A stretch of 64,000 nt of DNA, taken from assembly GCA_047626155.1 (NCBI GenBank), contig JBLHRR010000002.1:65926-129925 (forward strand). The letters are read 5' to 3'. Below the pieces are notes generated by a model, which was not told where the DNA came from, made no database searches, and saw only the letters and a list, made by a program, of their open reading frames with translations. Position 1 is the first letter of the stretch, and each line of letters opens with the position of its first letter. Positions 17,607 through 27,027 of this stretch are shown piece by piece. Both the position numbers and the translations under genes were made by a program. The DNA is from CALGLS01 sp047626155. Its GTDB lineage: Bacteria > Bacteroidota > Bacteroidia > Chitinophagales > Saprospiraceae.

Positions 17607-18779
17607 TTACTGCGCCATTGGAATTCTAGCCGAAGTCCGTTTCAATAATTTTGACAAATCATGATCATTAATTTCTTTTTTCAAATCAGCCAACATCAGA
17701 AACTCTTTATAGACCGCATCCAATGCTATTTTCGTAAGGTTATAACCCACTTCTTTAGCGCGATAAGCGAGTGCGGCACGACCACTTCGCGCGGTTAAGA
17801 TAATGGATGACTTATCAACACCCACATCTAGCGGGTTCATAATTTCGTAAGTATCTCTTCTTTTAATGACACCGTCTTGGTGAATTCCAGAAGAATGTGA
17901 AAAGGCATTAGCACCTACGATGGCTTTATTGGCCTGTACCGCCATGCCCATTTTTTCTGAGACCATGCGGCTGATTGGGTTTAGCATTTTTGTCTGAATA
18001 CCTGTATCCATCCCCATGTAAGGATGTTGTTTCATAATCATGACAACTTCCTCCAAAGAAGTGTTTCCGGCGCGTTCTCCAATACCGTTGATGGTACATT
18101 CGATCTGTCGAGCACCATTTTGAATGCCAGCGATGGAATTGGCAGTAGCCAGCCCCAGGTCATTATGGCAATGAGTGGCAATAGTGGCTTTGTGAATGCC
18201 TTTCACATTTTCCATTAAGTACTTTATCTTTCTACCATATTGATCTGGCAAGCAATAACCAGTGGTATCTGGAATATTGACCACTGTTGCTCCGGCCTTG
18301 ATAACGGCTTCTATAACACGAGCCAAATATTCATTGTCAGTACGTCCAGCATCCTCTGCATAAAATTCTACATCTTCCACAAAGGACTTTGCATACTTTA
18401 CCGCAGCAACTGCCCGCTCAATTATTTTTTCTGGTGTTGTATTTAGCTTATAACGAATGTGAGAATCGGAAGTCCCGATACCCGTATGTATCCGTGGGTG
18501 CTTTGCAAACTTTATAGCCTCCGCTGCGACCATGATGTCGTTCTCTATTGCACGCGATAGTGCGCATACTGTTGGAGATTTTACGGTTTTGCAGATGGCC
18601 TCTACTGATTTGAAATCGCCAGGGCTGGAGACAGGAAAGCCTGCTTCAATGACATCCACACCAAGGGCTTCTAAGTGACTAGCAATCTCAACCTTTTCGG
18701 TTGTATTCAGTTTACAACCAGGAACTTGTTCGCCATCGCGAAGTGTCGTATCAAAAATCTGGATTCGAGAATTGCTCAT
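17607..18779 (-). CDS. leuA: 2-isopropylmalate synthase, short form without the regulatory domain
   Basis: The 390-residue enzyme condenses acetyl-CoA with 2-oxoisovalerate, the committed step of leucine synthesis. The HMGL-like barrel begins with QIFDTTLRDGEQVPGCKLNT (residues 7-26). THCHNDLGLATANS near 200 supplies metal-binding His residues, NGIGERAGNTSLEE near 235 follows, and ANAFSHSSGIHQDG near 290 belongs to the linker subdomain. The chain stops about 120 residues earlier than the E. coli enzyme (about 520), so the C-terminal leucine-sensing dimer domain is missing. Such short forms occur in Bacteroidota; feedback inhibition by leucine in the usual way is therefore doubtful. It is the first gene of leuACDB and diverges from the 18953 gene across 173 bases. 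Confidence 0.93.
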   Translation of the reverse strand: MSNSRIQIFDTTLRDGEQVPGCKLNTTEKVEIASHLEALGVDVIEAGFPVSSPGDFKSVEAICKTVKSPTVCALSRAIENDIMVAAEAIKFAKHPRIHTGIGTSDSHIRYKLNTTPEKIIERAVAAVKYAKSFVEDVEFYAEDAGRTDNEYLARVIEAVIKAGATVVNIPDTTGYCLPDQYGRKIKYLMENVKGIHKATIATHCHNDLGLATANSIAGIQNGARQIECTINGIGERAGNTSLEEVVMIMKQHPYMGMDTGIQTKMLNPISRMVSEKMGMAVQANKAIVGANAFSHSSGIHQDGVIKRRDTYEIMNPLDVGVDKSSIILTARSGRAALAYRAKEVGYNLTKIALDAVYKEFLMLADLKKEINDHDLSKLLKRTSARIPMAQ

Positions 18780-18952
18780 ATTTATTTGATTTACTTTTTG
18801 TAATTCAGAAATAACACTATGTTTGTTAATTCAAATATATCTTTTGTTTTTTAGTCGGGGGAATTTGTTTTAGGAGCTGATACGATCACCAATTGATGTG
18901 TTTTTATATTTAAAACTTTGACTTTCAGTCGTTTAATATTTTTGTTTTTACA

Positions 18953-20518
18953 ATGCCAAAGCAACAAACAGAGCACCTTGTCCAACTCATAAAATCACTG
19001 ACGAGCGCAGAGAAGCGCGCTTTTCGGGGCTTTGTCAATCGGAATAACCCGACGGATGATTTGCTTTTTTTGCAATTATTTGATCTTTTGGATAAAAAGA
19101 AAATTTATGACGAGGGGCTCGTTTTTAAAAAAATACCAGGTATTAAGAAGCAGCAGTTGAGTAATGTAAAAGCCCATTTGTATAAGCAGTTGTTGCTTTC
19201 TCTTCGACTAATTCACCGCAATCACAATCTGGATATTGAACTGCGTGAGCGATTGGACTATGCTCGCGTCTTGTACAACAAAGGACTCTATCGTCAAAGT
19301 CTGGATATGTTGAGCAAGGCAAAAACCAAAGCCCTCGAGTCACATCAATATTCTTTGGCATTGGAAGTAATCGAATTTGAAAAATTAATTGAATCGCAAT
19401 ACATTACTCGTAGCCGGGATGATAAAACAGAGGAGTTGACCCAATCTTCTGTTCGAGTAAGTAAGATGATTTCCCGTTCCCATTTGTTTTCAAATCTGGC
19501 CTTGCAGCTTTATGGTTTATACATAAAAGTAGGCTATGTTAGAAACCAAAAGGAGTTTTTATTCGTCCGCGAATTTTTCCAATCGAACTTGCCAACACAT
19601 GACTTACAAACTTTAAGTTTTTATGAAAAGCTCTATCTGTTCCAATCCTATTGTTGGTATCATTTTATGACTCAAGATTTTTTGCTGTATTATAAATACT
19701 CCTTGCGTTGGGTGCAATTGTTTGAGGGTGAGGAACGAATGATACTATTGGAACGACCACTTTATCTGAAAGCGCTGCACAACTTGTTGAATGCATTGTT
19801 CTTGTTATGGCAACACGATAAATTTATAGTAGTATTGAATAAACTAGAAGCTTTTGCCAAGCAGCACAAAAATAAACTGGGACAAAATGAAGCGGGTTTA
19901 CTACACCTCTATTTATACATTAACCGAATTAATAAACACTATATCGAAGGCACCTCTAGCGATGGTTTACAATTGGTGGAGCCATTAGAAAAACTAATAC
20001 AACAAGAAACTTACAACTGGGACAGGCATCGCGTTATGGTTTTTTATTATAAAATAGCCTGTCTCTATTTCAGTAGTGGTGACAATGCGAATGCCATTCA
20101 TTATTTGAATTTAATCATCAACGAAGGTTATGCCGATATTCGCGAAGACATCCAATGCTTTGCACGTATTCTTTGCCTGATTGCGCATTTCGAATTGGGC
20201 AATGAATCACTGGTGGAATACCAGGTGAAATCGGTTTATCGTTTTTTGCGAAAGCGGGAAGACCTGCATCGGGTGCAGCAGGAGATTTTGAAATTCGTCC
20301 GCCGCATTCCTTCAATGACACCACATTCATTGAAAACAGAATTTAAGGGGCTAAGAAATAGCTTGAATAAAATAAAGAAAGATCCATTTGAAAAACGACC
20401 ATTTTTGTATTTGGACATCGTCTCGTGGTTAGACAGTAAGTTGCGAGGTATTACGGTGGCGGAAGTATTAAAGGAGAAATTTGAAAAAGGGGAGACGCCC
20501 TTAGGGGAAGGATTTTAG
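18953..20518 (+). CDS. Conserved-looking helical-repeat protein of unknown function
   Basis: I do not recognise a named family. The 521-residue protein has no signal peptide or membrane segment. It starts with LVQLIKSLTSAEKRAFRGFV and is almost wholly alpha-helical, rich in Leu, Tyr and Lys. Segments such as LDYARVLYNKGLYRQSLDML and KIACLYFSSGDNANAIHYLN look like divergent TPR hairpins, one near residue 105 and one near 380. A cytosolic scaffold or regulator is the most that can be inferred. It lies between terminator-less gaps and diverges from leuA, without an obvious functional tie. The ATG at 18953 is supported by the coherent start. Confidence 0.7.
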   Translation: MPKQQTEHLVQLIKSLTSAEKRAFRGFVNRNNPTDDLLFLQLFDLLDKKKIYDEGLVFKKIPGIKKQQLSNVKAHLYKQLLLSLRLIHRNHNLDIELRERLDYARVLYNKGLYRQSLDMLSKAKTKALESHQYSLALEVIEFEKLIESQYITRSRDDKTEELTQSSVRVSKMISRSHLFSNLALQLYGLYIKVGYVRNQKEFLFVREFFQSNLPTHDLQTLSFYEKLYLFQSYCWYHFMTQDFLLYYKYSLRWVQLFEGEERMILLERPLYLKALHNLLNALFLLWQHDKFIVVLNKLEAFAKQHKNKLGQNEAGLLHLYLYINRINKHYIEGTSSDGLQLVEPLEKLIQQETYNWDRHRVMVFYYKIACLYFSSGDNANAIHYLNLIINEGYADIREDIQCFARILCLIAHFELGNESLVEYQVKSVYRFLRKREDLHRVQQEILKFVRRIPSMTPHSLKTEFKGLRNSLNKIKKDPFEKRPFLYLDIVSWLDSKLRGITVAEVLKEKFEKGETPLGEGF

Positions 20519-20670
20519 TAGTCAGACCACTACGCGAAATATATCATATCAACTCCCGCGTCATCATAGGATATGGCATATTGATAATATTTATGGAGTG
20601 TTTTAAATTGCTAGATATTTTTGATCAAAGTCTTCACCACAAAGAGGCTGCTTTCTGAGCGTTTTAATTA

Positions 20671-21918
20671 TCATTTAGATTCAGACTCATTGTTACTCAA
20701 ACACAAAACCAAAAAGAAACTAAACGTCCCCACCCCCGCCGCGTTTTCTATAGTATGCTCCAAAATGAAAGCCATTAGAAAAAGCATGTAAAAACCAAGA
20801 AAGAAGAAATTGTCATAAGCTCTTTTACAGCACAAAGGTAAGAAAAAGGCAATCAGAAAAAATCCAAACCCAAATAAACCGGTCCCTGCCAACACAAATA
20901 AAAATTGATTATGCGGCATAATGGCCTGTACATAATTGGGATACTTCTCTGCATACAATTCATTTACTTCTCGTCTGAAATTACCAGCACCCACACCAAA
21001 TAGAGGGTGCTCCTGAAACATCTCCAAACCCGCTTTCAAGGAAGTAATACGTCCTGCATCCGCATAAATTCCTCCTTCTTCTTTTTGATATTGCATAAGA
21101 TCATAAACCATATACCCGACCTTCTGCTTAAGACTGGGAATGCTCTGGTAGGCAATGAAAGGAATGAATAGTAGAGCCAATAACAAACCGCTTCCCAAAA
21201 GGTATTTTCTGGAAGTGTAGATGTAACGTAATAATAGGATTCCCAAGGAAAAATACAGGCAAACGATACCACTTTTGACACTAAGAATATGGATAAAGAG
21301 GAACACAAAGGAAGTCATTCCGATGATGAAATAGCGTACTGTCTTTTTTTCATAACAATAATTTTCCAAAATCAAATGAATACCACTAATGATGCTAAGG
21401 GCTGTTAGTAAACTATAGCGAATATGGTTCCGAGGTGTAGGCATGGCATGGCCCCGACTCAGTCCGAATTGGATGTCGTCAAAGTGAAGCAAGTAGTTGA
21501 TGCCAACGCCAATGCTATTGATGGTCATGAAGATTAATAGGAAAAACAAAACCTGATTGACCTGTCGGGAACTGAATTTTGGTAAGCCTAAAAAGGCGAA
21601 AGGCAAAATCAGAAAAGGCAATTTAATGCGGAGCCGTTCTAACAAGTAGTGAGTATCTCCTGTTGTTTGCCAAGCACTAAAAAGAACGATTCCGAAAAAA
21701 AGCGGAACGACAATAAGCGCAAGATGATTTCGATAATTCGCAATGCATTGGAAGGCCTTGGTGTTGAATGAATATTTTGAAGCACCTTCTCCAGGAAAAC
21801 GAATAAGACTTAACATTAATAAACCAATCATACTAAGCGACAAAAGAAAAGGCGAATAGATGATGGAGAGAATAAGCAGGCAGCAAAAGAATAAGGCTAT
21901 GTTGGTTCTATTGATCAA
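20671..21918 (-). CDS. O-antigen ligase-like membrane protein
   Basis: The 415-residue protein has about ten to twelve hydrophobic segments and a large hydrophilic loop at about 270-330 that contains AGRITSLKAGLEMFQEHPLFGVGAGNF (given here as two parts: the sugar-polymerase-type GLEMFQEHPLFGVGAGN, and the preceding AGRI). This H-P-x-x-G-x-G motif is the mark of the Wzy_C/WaaL group that ligates or polymerises lipid-linked glycans at the outer face of the inner membrane. MPHNQFLFVLAGTG follows with the conserved His of this family. Whether it is an O-antigen ligase, a polymerase or another glycan transferase cannot be told. Its start overlaps the end of the FkbM-type gene by 11 bases, so both are in one operon. 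Confidence 0.85.
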   Translation of the reverse strand: MINRTNIALFFCCLLILSIIYSPFLLSLSMIGLLMLSLIRFPGEGASKYSFNTKAFQCIANYRNHLALIVVPLFFGIVLFSAWQTTGDTHYLLERLRIKLPFLILPFAFLGLPKFSSRQVNQVLFFLLIFMTINSIGVGINYLLHFDDIQFGLSRGHAMPTPRNHIRYSLLTALSIISGIHLILENYCYEKKTVRYFIIGMTSFVFLFIHILSVKSGIVCLYFSLGILLLRYIYTSRKYLLGSGLLLALLFIPFIAYQSIPSLKQKVGYMVYDLMQYQKEEGGIYADAGRITSLKAGLEMFQEHPLFGVGAGNFRREVNELYAEKYPNYVQAIMPHNQFLFVLAGTGLFGFGFFLIAFFLPLCCKRAYDNFFFLGFYMLFLMAFILEHTIENAAGVGTFSFFLVLCLSNNESESK

Positions 21919-22633
21919 AGGCTATGTTGTTTTTTCTAAAAATCAAGCTAAGTCCTGCCCAGTTGACCAAGTCGTAGTCTTGTTGTTGTAGATATTTGAA
22001 AATGTCCAATTCCGCTACTTCTTCTAAGCGTTTTGCATAAGTTTCTATCACAATGACTTTAGGTTGATACCTTTTGAAGTCTAATGATTTTAAAACAATA
22101 AAGTCATGTCCTTCCGCATCTATAGTCAGAACGTCAATCTGTTTGTTTTTGTATTTAGTATCATCAACGATATTTGTCAAGGTATCCGTTTCTACTGTTT
22201 TTAGTTCGTAATTATCGCGAGACTCCGCAACGGCTTTATCTAAGGTGTTCACCAGCGAATAAAAACCGTTGGTCCAATATTGAAGGCTCCCTTTTTTATC
22301 ACTAACGGCTTTCACGATATTAATATCTCCTCTTCTCAACCAATTAAAACCCTGTATTTTTATTGGATCAATATCAATGTTAACGCCTCTCCAACCTTTT
22401 TTATAGAAATGATAGGTATTATTGTACTTCACCGGGTGGAAGCAGCCAACATCTACAAAGAGGCCTTTGTACCGTTTTGGAAAAATGCGACGGAGTGCTA
22501 CATCCTCTGCTTCCTGACCATAATAGTAAGATTTTCGTTTGGTTAGAAATAACTTCCTAAAGAGGAAAATGCTGCGGAAAAAGAAATTCCGTTCCAACCA
22601 TTTAGGAGGATGTGTGTGGTTATACCAACCCAT
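21908..22633 (-). CDS. FkbM-family methyltransferase
   Basis: The 241-residue SAM-dependent methyltransferase has the FkbM opening at about residue 40 (YYGQEAEDVALRRIFPKRYK), the SAM motif I region GLFVDVGCFHPVKYNNTYHF, then GVNIDIDPIK, and VDVLTIDAEGHDFIVLKSLD-like IDVLTIDAEGHDFIVLKSLD near 170. Many such enzymes O-methylate sugars of surface polysaccharides. With the downstream overlapping O-antigen-ligase-like gene, a role in surface glycan modification is a reasonable inference. The first gene of a two-gene unit. Confidence 0.88.
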   Translation of the reverse strand: MGWYNHTHPPKWLERNFFFRSIFLFRKLFLTKRKSYYYGQEAEDVALRRIFPKRYKGLFVDVGCFHPVKYNNTYHFYKKGWRGVNIDIDPIKIQGFNWLRRGDINIVKAVSDKKGSLQYWTNGFYSLVNTLDKAVAESRDNYELKTVETDTLTNIVDDTKYKNKQIDVLTIDAEGHDFIVLKSLDFKRYQPKVIVIETYAKRLEEVAELDIFKYLQQQDYDLVNWAGLSLIFRKNNIAFDQ

Positions 22634-22958
22634 AAGCGTAGTGCGTTATTTTTTTGTCATAATTAATAATTGCCAAGGTAAGGGATTTGTAAAAGAAACC
22701 AACCCGTTCCAGTCGGACGGGTCATTTTTTGATTAGCCTCAATGACAGTTAAGTCTATGGTCTTTACAGCTTATGGCAGATTATTCAAGATGTTTTCACT
22801 CTAGTCTCAGACAGAATGGCGCGAAAAAGTCTTTTTCTTACTATGGAATGAATTATGATCAGACCAGACTAATCTCTTTTACTTTTATCTCGTTATAACT
22901 ATCTTTGGCCTTTTCAAAAACGACGACACTTTAATAAGACTTCAATAAGAAATATTTT
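22634..22958. promoter_or_regulatory. Divergent intergenic region with a probable secA promoter
   Basis: TATCTTTG at 22900-22907 matches the Bacteroidota -7 element TAnnTTTG. TTTT at 22877-22880, 19 bases upstream, is one base off the -33 element TTTG. This puts transcription about 50 bases before the secA ATG. A small hairpin with a T tail lies at 22700-22731 (see the similar unit at 2646). No gene was found here. Confidence 0.4.
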
Positions 22959-25900
22959 ATGTTAAAATTTATTACAAACACATTCGGTAAAATCTTTGGG
23001 ACCAAGTTCGACAAAGACATTGCAATCTACTCTCCAAGGGTAGAGGCGATCAATGATGCATTTGAACAATTGACCTCCCTGAGTGATGACCAGCTTCGAG
23101 AGAAGACCTTGGAATTCCGTCAACGAATCAAAGAACACCTTGCCGGAATTGACGAAGATATCACTGCTTTGGAAACAGAATCCAAAGATGAAGCTGACTT
23201 TAACCGTAAGGAAGACATCTATGGTGAAATTGACCAGCTTCAAAAGGACAGAGATAAGCACCTGGAAGAAATCCTAATGGATTTATTGCCGGAAGCTTTC
23301 GCTGTAGTGAAGGAAACCGCTTGTCGTTTTTCTAATAATGAAACCATTACGGTAACGGCAACCCCTCACGATAGAGATATAGCCGCTCGAAAGAGTCATG
23401 TTACCATCAAGGGGGATAAAGCAATTTACAAAAATACCTGGACGGCAGCTGGTGGTGAAATTACCTGGAACATGATACACTATGATGTACAGCTCATCGG
23501 TGGAATGGTACTTCATGATGGTAAGATTGCGGAGATGGCGACAGGTGAAGGAAAGACATTGGTCGCTACCTTACCTGCTTACCTGAACGGGTTGAGCGGA
23601 CAAGGTGTACACGTTATTACCGTAAACAACTACCTCGCCCTTCGTGATAGTGAATGGATCGGACCGATCTTCGAATTCCTTTTCCTTACGGTGGATTGTA
23701 TAGATAAGTATCGGCCACATACTCCAGAGCGTTCGGCAGCTTATAAATGCGATATTACCTATGGAACCAATAATGAATTTGGTTTCGATTACTTGCGTGA
23801 TAATATGGTACGATCTGCCGACGAAAAAGTACAAGGCAAACATCATTACACGATGATTGATGAGGTGGATTCAGTTTTAATTGATGATGCCAGAACGCCT
23901 TTAATTATTTCCGGACCAGTACCAAAAGGGTCTGATGACCAAGAATATGAAATACTTAAACCAAGCGTAGAGGGACTGATCAATGAACAAAGAAAAATAG
24001 CGACCAAATACTTAGCAGAAGCGAAAAGCTTATTTAAAGACGGCATTAACGGACACGACGAGGGGGAAGCAGGCTTGGCTATATTAAGAGCACATCGAGC
24101 CTTACCGAAGAATGGACCAACCATAAAATTCCTTTCTCAAGAAGGAGTGAAGGTCATGATGCAAAAAGCAGAAAACTTCTACATGCAGGAGCAATCAAAA
24201 AACATGCACCTGGCTGATGATCCTTTGCTTTTTACCATCGAAGAAAAAACAAGAACGGTTGATTTGACGGAGAAAGGAGCAGAATTTTTAGCACGTGGTG
24301 GCGAGGACCCTTCTTTCTTTATCATGCCGGACATCGCATTGGAGATAATGTTGATTACAGAGAATGAAGAAATAGAAGAAGCTACTAAAGAAGAGTCCAA
24401 AGAAAATTTGATTCGTGATTTTTCTATTAAGTCAAAGCGTTTGCACTCCATTCATCAATTATTGAAAGCATATACGCTTTTTGAAAAAGATGAAGAATAT
24501 GTGGTAATGGACGGTCAGGTGAAAATTGTAGATGAGCAAACAGGACGTATGATGGAAGGTCGTCGATACTCTGACGGTTTGCACCAGGCACTGGAAGCTA
24601 AAGAAAATGTAGAAGTAGGGGACATCACCCAGACTTATGCAACAGTAACCTTACAAAACTATTTCCGGACGTACCACAAATTAGCAGGTATGACGGGTAC
24701 GGCAGAAACAGAGGCGGGTGAATTCTGGGAAATCTATAAATTGGACGTTGTGGTTATTCCAACCAACAGACCGATTGCCAGAGATGACCGGGAGGATTTG
24801 GTTTACAAAACAGCTAAGGAGAAATTCAATGCAGTAATAGACGACATTGTTAAACTGAGTGCAGAAGGAAGACCTATTTTGGTTGGTACCACTTCGGTAG
24901 ATATTTCAGAAAATCTCAGTCGATTGCTTGATATGCGGGGTATTGCCCACAACGTATTGAACGCAAAACAACATCAGCGAGAAGCAGAAATTGTGACAGT
25001 AGCAGGACACGCTGGTAACGTAACGATTGCAACTAACATGGCGGGTCGTGGTACGGATATCAAGATCAGCGATGAAGTAAAAGCAGCGGGTGGTTTGGCG
25101 ATCATTGGTACAGAGCGTCACGATTCCCGACGAGTAGATAGACAACTTCGTGGACGTGCCGGTCGACAAGGAGATCCGGGTAGCTCGCAGTTCTACATTT
25201 CTCTGGAAGACAACCTGATGCGATTGTTCCAGTCGGAGCGTATTGCTAAAGTGATGGATAAGATGGGCTTGGAAGAGGGAGAAGTGATCCAGCACTCTAT
25301 GGTTTCTAAATCCATTGAAAGAGCACAGAAAAAAGTAGAGGAGAACAACTACGGTATTCGTAAACGATTACTCGAATATGATGACGTAATGAATATCCAG
25401 AGAGAGGCGATTTATAAAAAGAGAGACAATGCCTTGCAAGGAAAACGACTTTCTGTAGATCTTCACTCGACCTTTATGAACTTGACCGAAACGATGGTCT
25501 TGAACAATAAAGAAAGAGGCGATTACGACAGCTTCCGTACGGAGGTGATAAGCGTTCTTGGTTTTGCACCAGATATGGATCAGGACTTTTTTGAAACACA
25601 ATCAGAAGAAGAAATTGTTCATAGCTTCCAAGATCAGTTCCTTTCTTTTTATAATCGGAAAAAAGAAAAAATTGCGGAAGTTTTGTTGCCAACTATCAAG
25701 CGGGTATTTGAAGATGAAGGGCATCGCTATAAGCGAATTATGGTTCCGTTCAACGATGGAAGTAGCCGTAACCTTTCCATTTCTGCTAACCTGGAAGAGG
25801 CCGTAAAGTCTGAAGGGGAAACCATCACCTTAGATATTGAAAAGGCGGTAGCCCTGGCTATTGTTGATGAAGAATGGAAAGAACACTTGCGCTCTATGGA

Positions 25901-26279
25901 TGAATTGAAAGAATCTGTTCAGGCAGCTTCTTTTGAGCAAAAAGATCCATTGGTGATTTACAAAATGGAAGCTTACGAACTGTTCGAACAATTGGTTTAC
26001 ACCGTCAACGAACAGATGACTTCCTACCTTTCTAAAGGTAAAATCATACTAGGAGATGGAAGAGATGTTCAGGAAGCTCGTGAGCAAAAAACAGATATGA
26101 GTAATACGCAAACCAGTCGCTCAGGAAACTCAGCGCAAGCGGCAGTACGAGCAGCGGCAGAAGGAGTGAGTCGTCGGAAACAAGAAACGGTTCGCCGGAC
26201 CGATCCTAAAGTAGGGCGTAATGATGCTTGCCCTTGTGGAAGCGGTAAGAAGTACAAACATTGTCATGGTAGAGCATAG
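22959..26279 (+). CDS. secA: Preprotein translocase ATPase SecA
   Basis: The 1106-residue motor drives preproteins through SecYEG with ATP. The DEAD-like motor has Walker A in MATGEGKTLVATLPAYLNG near residues 192-210, ITYGTNNEFGFDYLRDNM near 268, the DEVD box in MIDEVDSVLIDDARTPL near 300, TGTAETEAGEF near 580 and motif VI in RQLRGRAGRQGDPG near 735. The C-terminus carries a zinc-binding SEC-C tail (NDACPCGSGKKYKHCHG) that binds SecB or phospholipid in other species. Length is at the upper end for SecA, as is usual in Bacteroidota, which have insertions in the preprotein-crosslinking region (about 330-470). It is monocistronic, followed by a hairpin. Confidence 0.98.
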   Translation: MLKFITNTFGKIFGTKFDKDIAIYSPRVEAINDAFEQLTSLSDDQLREKTLEFRQRIKEHLAGIDEDITALETESKDEADFNRKEDIYGEIDQLQKDRDKHLEEILMDLLPEAFAVVKETACRFSNNETITVTATPHDRDIAARKSHVTIKGDKAIYKNTWTAAGGEITWNMIHYDVQLIGGMVLHDGKIAEMATGEGKTLVATLPAYLNGLSGQGVHVITVNNYLALRDSEWIGPIFEFLFLTVDCIDKYRPHTPERSAAYKCDITYGTNNEFGFDYLRDNMVRSADEKVQGKHHYTMIDEVDSVLIDDARTPLIISGPVPKGSDDQEYEILKPSVEGLINEQRKIATKYLAEAKSLFKDGINGHDEGEAGLAILRAHRALPKNGPTIKFLSQEGVKVMMQKAENFYMQEQSKNMHLADDPLLFTIEEKTRTVDLTEKGAEFLARGGEDPSFFIMPDIALEIMLITENEEIEEATKEESKENLIRDFSIKSKRLHSIHQLLKAYTLFEKDEEYVVMDGQVKIVDEQTGRMMEGRRYSDGLHQALEAKENVEVGDITQTYATVTLQNYFRTYHKLAGMTGTAETEAGEFWEIYKLDVVVIPTNRPIARDDREDLVYKTAKEKFNAVIDDIVKLSAEGRPILVGTTSVDISENLSRLLDMRGIAHNVLNAKQHQREAEIVTVAGHAGNVTIATNMAGRGTDIKISDEVKAAGGLAIIGTERHDSRRVDRQLRGRAGRQGDPGSSQFYISLEDNLMRLFQSERIAKVMDKMGLEEGEVIQHSMVSKSIERAQKKVEENNYGIRKRLLEYDDVMNIQREAIYKKRDNALQGKRLSVDLHSTFMNLTETMVLNNKERGDYDSFRTEVISVLGFAPDMDQDFFETQSEEEIVHSFQDQFLSFYNRKKEKIAEVLLPTIKRVFEDEGHRYKRIMVPFNDGSSRNLSISANLEEAVKSEGETITLDIEKAVALAIVDEEWKEHLRSMDELKESVQAASFEQKDPLVIYKMEAYELFEQLVYTVNEQMTSYLSKGKIILGDGRDVQEAREQKTDMSNTQTSRSGNSAQAAVRAAAEGVSRRKQETVRRTDPKVGRNDACPCGSGKKYKHCHGRA

Positions 26280-26338
26280 TCGGACGAGAAAATATCTCTC
26301 TCCCTCTTAGCCTCTAACACAAACAAATACGTATCTTT

Positions 26339-26375
26339 GAACAGCGATATGATTCTATGAATCGTATCGCTGTTC
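26339..26375 (+). terminator. Hairpin downstream of secA
   Basis: GAACAGCGATA (26339-26349) pairs with TATCGCTGTTC (26365-26375), and inner GATT/AATC extend the stem. The T tract after it is weak. It is 60 bases after the secA stop. Confidence 0.6.
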
Positions 26376-26389
26376 TGATTTATAAGTTG

Positions 26390-26492
26390 CTATACACTTT
26401 TTGCTATGGCTCTGCCTCCCAGCTTCCTAAAGGAGAGGCTGCTTCTCGCAGACTTATCAACTGATAATGGTTGCTTTTGAAAAGTGTAGTCA
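26390..26492. repeat. Second MITE-like family, copy 1
   Basis: The terminal inverted repeat CTATACACTTTTT faces AAAAGTGTAG. Internally CTTCTCGCAGACTTATC with the following AACTGAT resembles the block at 46979-47002 in 20 of 24 positions. It has no coding capacity. Confidence 0.5.
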
Positions 26493-26532
26493 GTTACTTC
26501 TATAGGTTTTACACAAAATAAAGATCACAGAT

Positions 26533-26934
26533 ATGAGATTCTATCCAACCATTTTCTTTCTACTTATTTTTAGTTTCTGCCAATCTGCTACGGCTCAAAA
26601 TATCCAGGTGGAGGAAGAATACACTGTTTCCAGAATGATGGCTCGTTTTGGGGAATTGAATAAAATGAAATCGACCGTTCCTGGTTGGCGAATTCAATTG
26701 GTGGCAACAACGGATCGTAGGAAAATGGAAGCCACAAAAGAGGCGTTCATGAGAAAACATCCGTATATCTCTATTGACTGGCAACACGCCAAGCCTTATT
26801 ATCGACTAAGAGCAGGAGCCTTCAAAACAAAGCTGGAAGCGATGCGTGTATTGGATCGTTTGAAAAAAGATTACCCTTCTGCTTTTCCTGCTAAGGATGC
26901 TAGCATCTCTTTGAAAGCATTAGTAGGTTTATAA
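26533..26934 (+). CDS. Small secreted SPOR-like protein
   Basis: The 133-residue protein has a signal peptide ending at SATAQ (about residue 21). The rest resembles a SPOR domain, the fold that binds denuded peptidoglycan glycan strands: GWRIQLVATTDRRKMEATKE at about 52-71 (first strand and helix), then YYRLRAGAFKTKLEAMRVLD at about 89-108 (second strand and helix). It is probably periplasmic. A role in cell-wall remodelling would fit the adjacent rodA gene, but the genes are separated by 93 bases containing a repeat and may not be co-transcribed. Confidence 0.75.
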   Translation: MRFYPTIFFLLIFSFCQSATAQNIQVEEEYTVSRMMARFGELNKMKSTVPGWRIQLVATTDRRKMEATKEAFMRKHPYISIDWQHAKPYYRLRAGAFKTKLEAMRVLDRLKKDYPSAFPAKDASISLKALVGL

Positions 26935-26938
26935 GGAC

Positions 26939-27005
26939 CCTTCTTTGACAGATTCTAAAAATATGGAATCCTCCCTAAATGGCGGACAGGTTCGTCAAAG
27001 AACTA
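26939..27005. repeat. Dispersed repeat ending in GTCAAAGAA, copy 1
   Basis: TTCTTTGAC at one end and GTCAAAGAA at the other form inverted ends. The block CCCTAAATGGCGGACAGG with the following TTCGTCAAAGAA is identical to that at 29741-29771. Confidence 0.6.
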
Positions 27006-27027
27006 TAAATTTGTATAACAACCATTT

